Positions 5,217 through 5,541 of a DNA stretch of 5,541 nt are shown here, one piece after another (the stretch's first letter is position 1; the number at the start of each line of letters is the position of its first letter). The DNA is taken from assembly GCA_005879095.1 (NCBI GenBank), contig VBLM01000435.1, positions 3,886 through 9,426 on the forward strand, read 5' to 3'. The DNA is from Deltaproteobacteria bacterium. Lineage in GTDB: Bacteria; Myxococcota; Myxococcia; Myxococcales; 40CM-4-68-19. Made by a program: the position numbers and the translations under genes. The notes beneath the pieces were generated by a model. The model saw nothing but the letters and a program-made list of their open reading frames with translations. It did not search any database and was not told the origin of the DNA.

Positions 5217-5541
5217 CTAACGTCCGCACTGTGCCGGCCGTTTCTCCAGGAACGCCTTCATCCCTTCCTGCGCGTCGGCCGCCGCGGCGTTCAGCGACAT
5301 CACGTCCTGGGCGTAGTCGTACGCGAGCGGCTGCGGCATCTGCAGCTGGCGATAGAAAGCGCGCTTGCCGATGGCCACCACGAACGGGCTCGACGACGCG
5401 ATGCGTCCGGCCAGCGCGCGCACGGTTGCCTCGAGCTCGGCAGCGGGAACGACTCGGGAAACCAGTCCGGCTGCGAGCGCATCGGCTGCGGAAATCGCCT
5501 CGCCGGTCAACAGCATCTCCATCGCCTTTTTCGCCCCAACG
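5217..5541 (-). CDS. Enoyl-CoA hydratase/isomerase (crotonase) family protein, C-terminal part (5' end outside window)
   Basis: The 107 complete residues visible are the C-terminal part of a crotonase fold, which is normally about 260 residues. The segment begins VGAKKAMEMLLTGE and continues ISAADALAAGLVSRVVP. This is the classic crotonase stretch after the active site, where helices H6-H7 and the 'A..GLV..VVP' turn lie. It ends EGMKAFLEKRPAQCGR, matching the family 'EG..AFL.KR.P' tail, and stops with TAG at 5219-5217. In crotonases the two catalytic acidic residues and the oxyanion-hole glycines lie upstream, so they are not visible and activity cannot be judged. The middle part (IGKRAFYRQLQMPQPLAYDY) resembles, from memory, the ECHDC3-type subgroup more than the FadB or rat mitochondrial hydratase tail. 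The protein is expected to be cytoplasmic and to act on an acyl-CoA, for example by hydration of a 2-enoyl-CoA. It precedes the transporter genes by 41 nt, so cotranscription with them is likely. Family assignment is sure; the exact reaction is not. Confidence 0.9.
   Translation of the reverse strand, partial: VGAKKAMEMLLTGEAISAADALAAGLVSRVVPAAELEATVRALAGRIASSSPFVVAIGKRAFYRQLQMPQPLAYDYAQDVMSLNAAAADAQEGMKAFLEKRPAQCGR

Overview
The window is a GC-rich bacterial chromosomal segment (roughly 60% G+C by eye) in which every supportable gene lies on the minus strand. It should be read from high to low coordinates. No RNA gene, mobile element, CRISPR array, origin or attachment site is visible. No phylum-specific marker is present. 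The codon use and the gene set fit a high-GC aerobic heterotroph, such as a proteobacterium, myxobacterium or acidobacterium, but this cannot be settled from the window.

Layout in transcription order: (1) 5541-5217, the C-terminal part of an enoyl-CoA hydratase/crotonase-family protein whose start lies outside the window. (2) 5175-4408, a LivG-type ABC ATPase. (3) 4411-2525, a 628-residue AMP-forming long-chain-type acyl-CoA synthetase. (4) 2525-1641, a LivH-type permease. (5) 1641-601, a LivM-type permease. (6) 588-1, the N-terminal 196 residues of a periplasmic substrate-binding protein (Peripla_BP_6/LivK type), which runs off the window. The gaps are 41 nt, a 4-nt overlap (ATGA), a 1-nt overlap (TAATG), a 1-nt overlap (TGATG) and 12 nt. 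This is almost certainly one operon. Essentially all bases are coding, and there is no gene-free stretch over 300 bases.

How the genes work together: the binding protein, two permeases and LivG form a HAAT/LIV-family importer. The usual second ATPase, LivF, is not in the window and is probably just beyond position 1. The acyl-CoA synthetase sits inside the transporter gene set, and a crotonase lies directly upstream. The most sensible reading is therefore uptake of a carboxylic acid (aromatic, fatty, dicarboxylic or similar), activation to its CoA thioester on entry, and beta-oxidation-like processing, rather than simple leucine/isoleucine/valine uptake. The substrate cannot be read from the sequence.

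This gene set is a known type of arrangement, and I see no clearly new enzymatic system. The observations that go beyond routine annotation are structural. A perfect 8-bp hairpin covers the ribosome binding site of livG. A perfect 11-bp inverted repeat lies inside livG. A small AT-rich, palindrome-dense island with atypical codons lies inside the synthetase gene. There are also minor sequence oddities in the ABC signature motif and in the binding protein's signal peptide.
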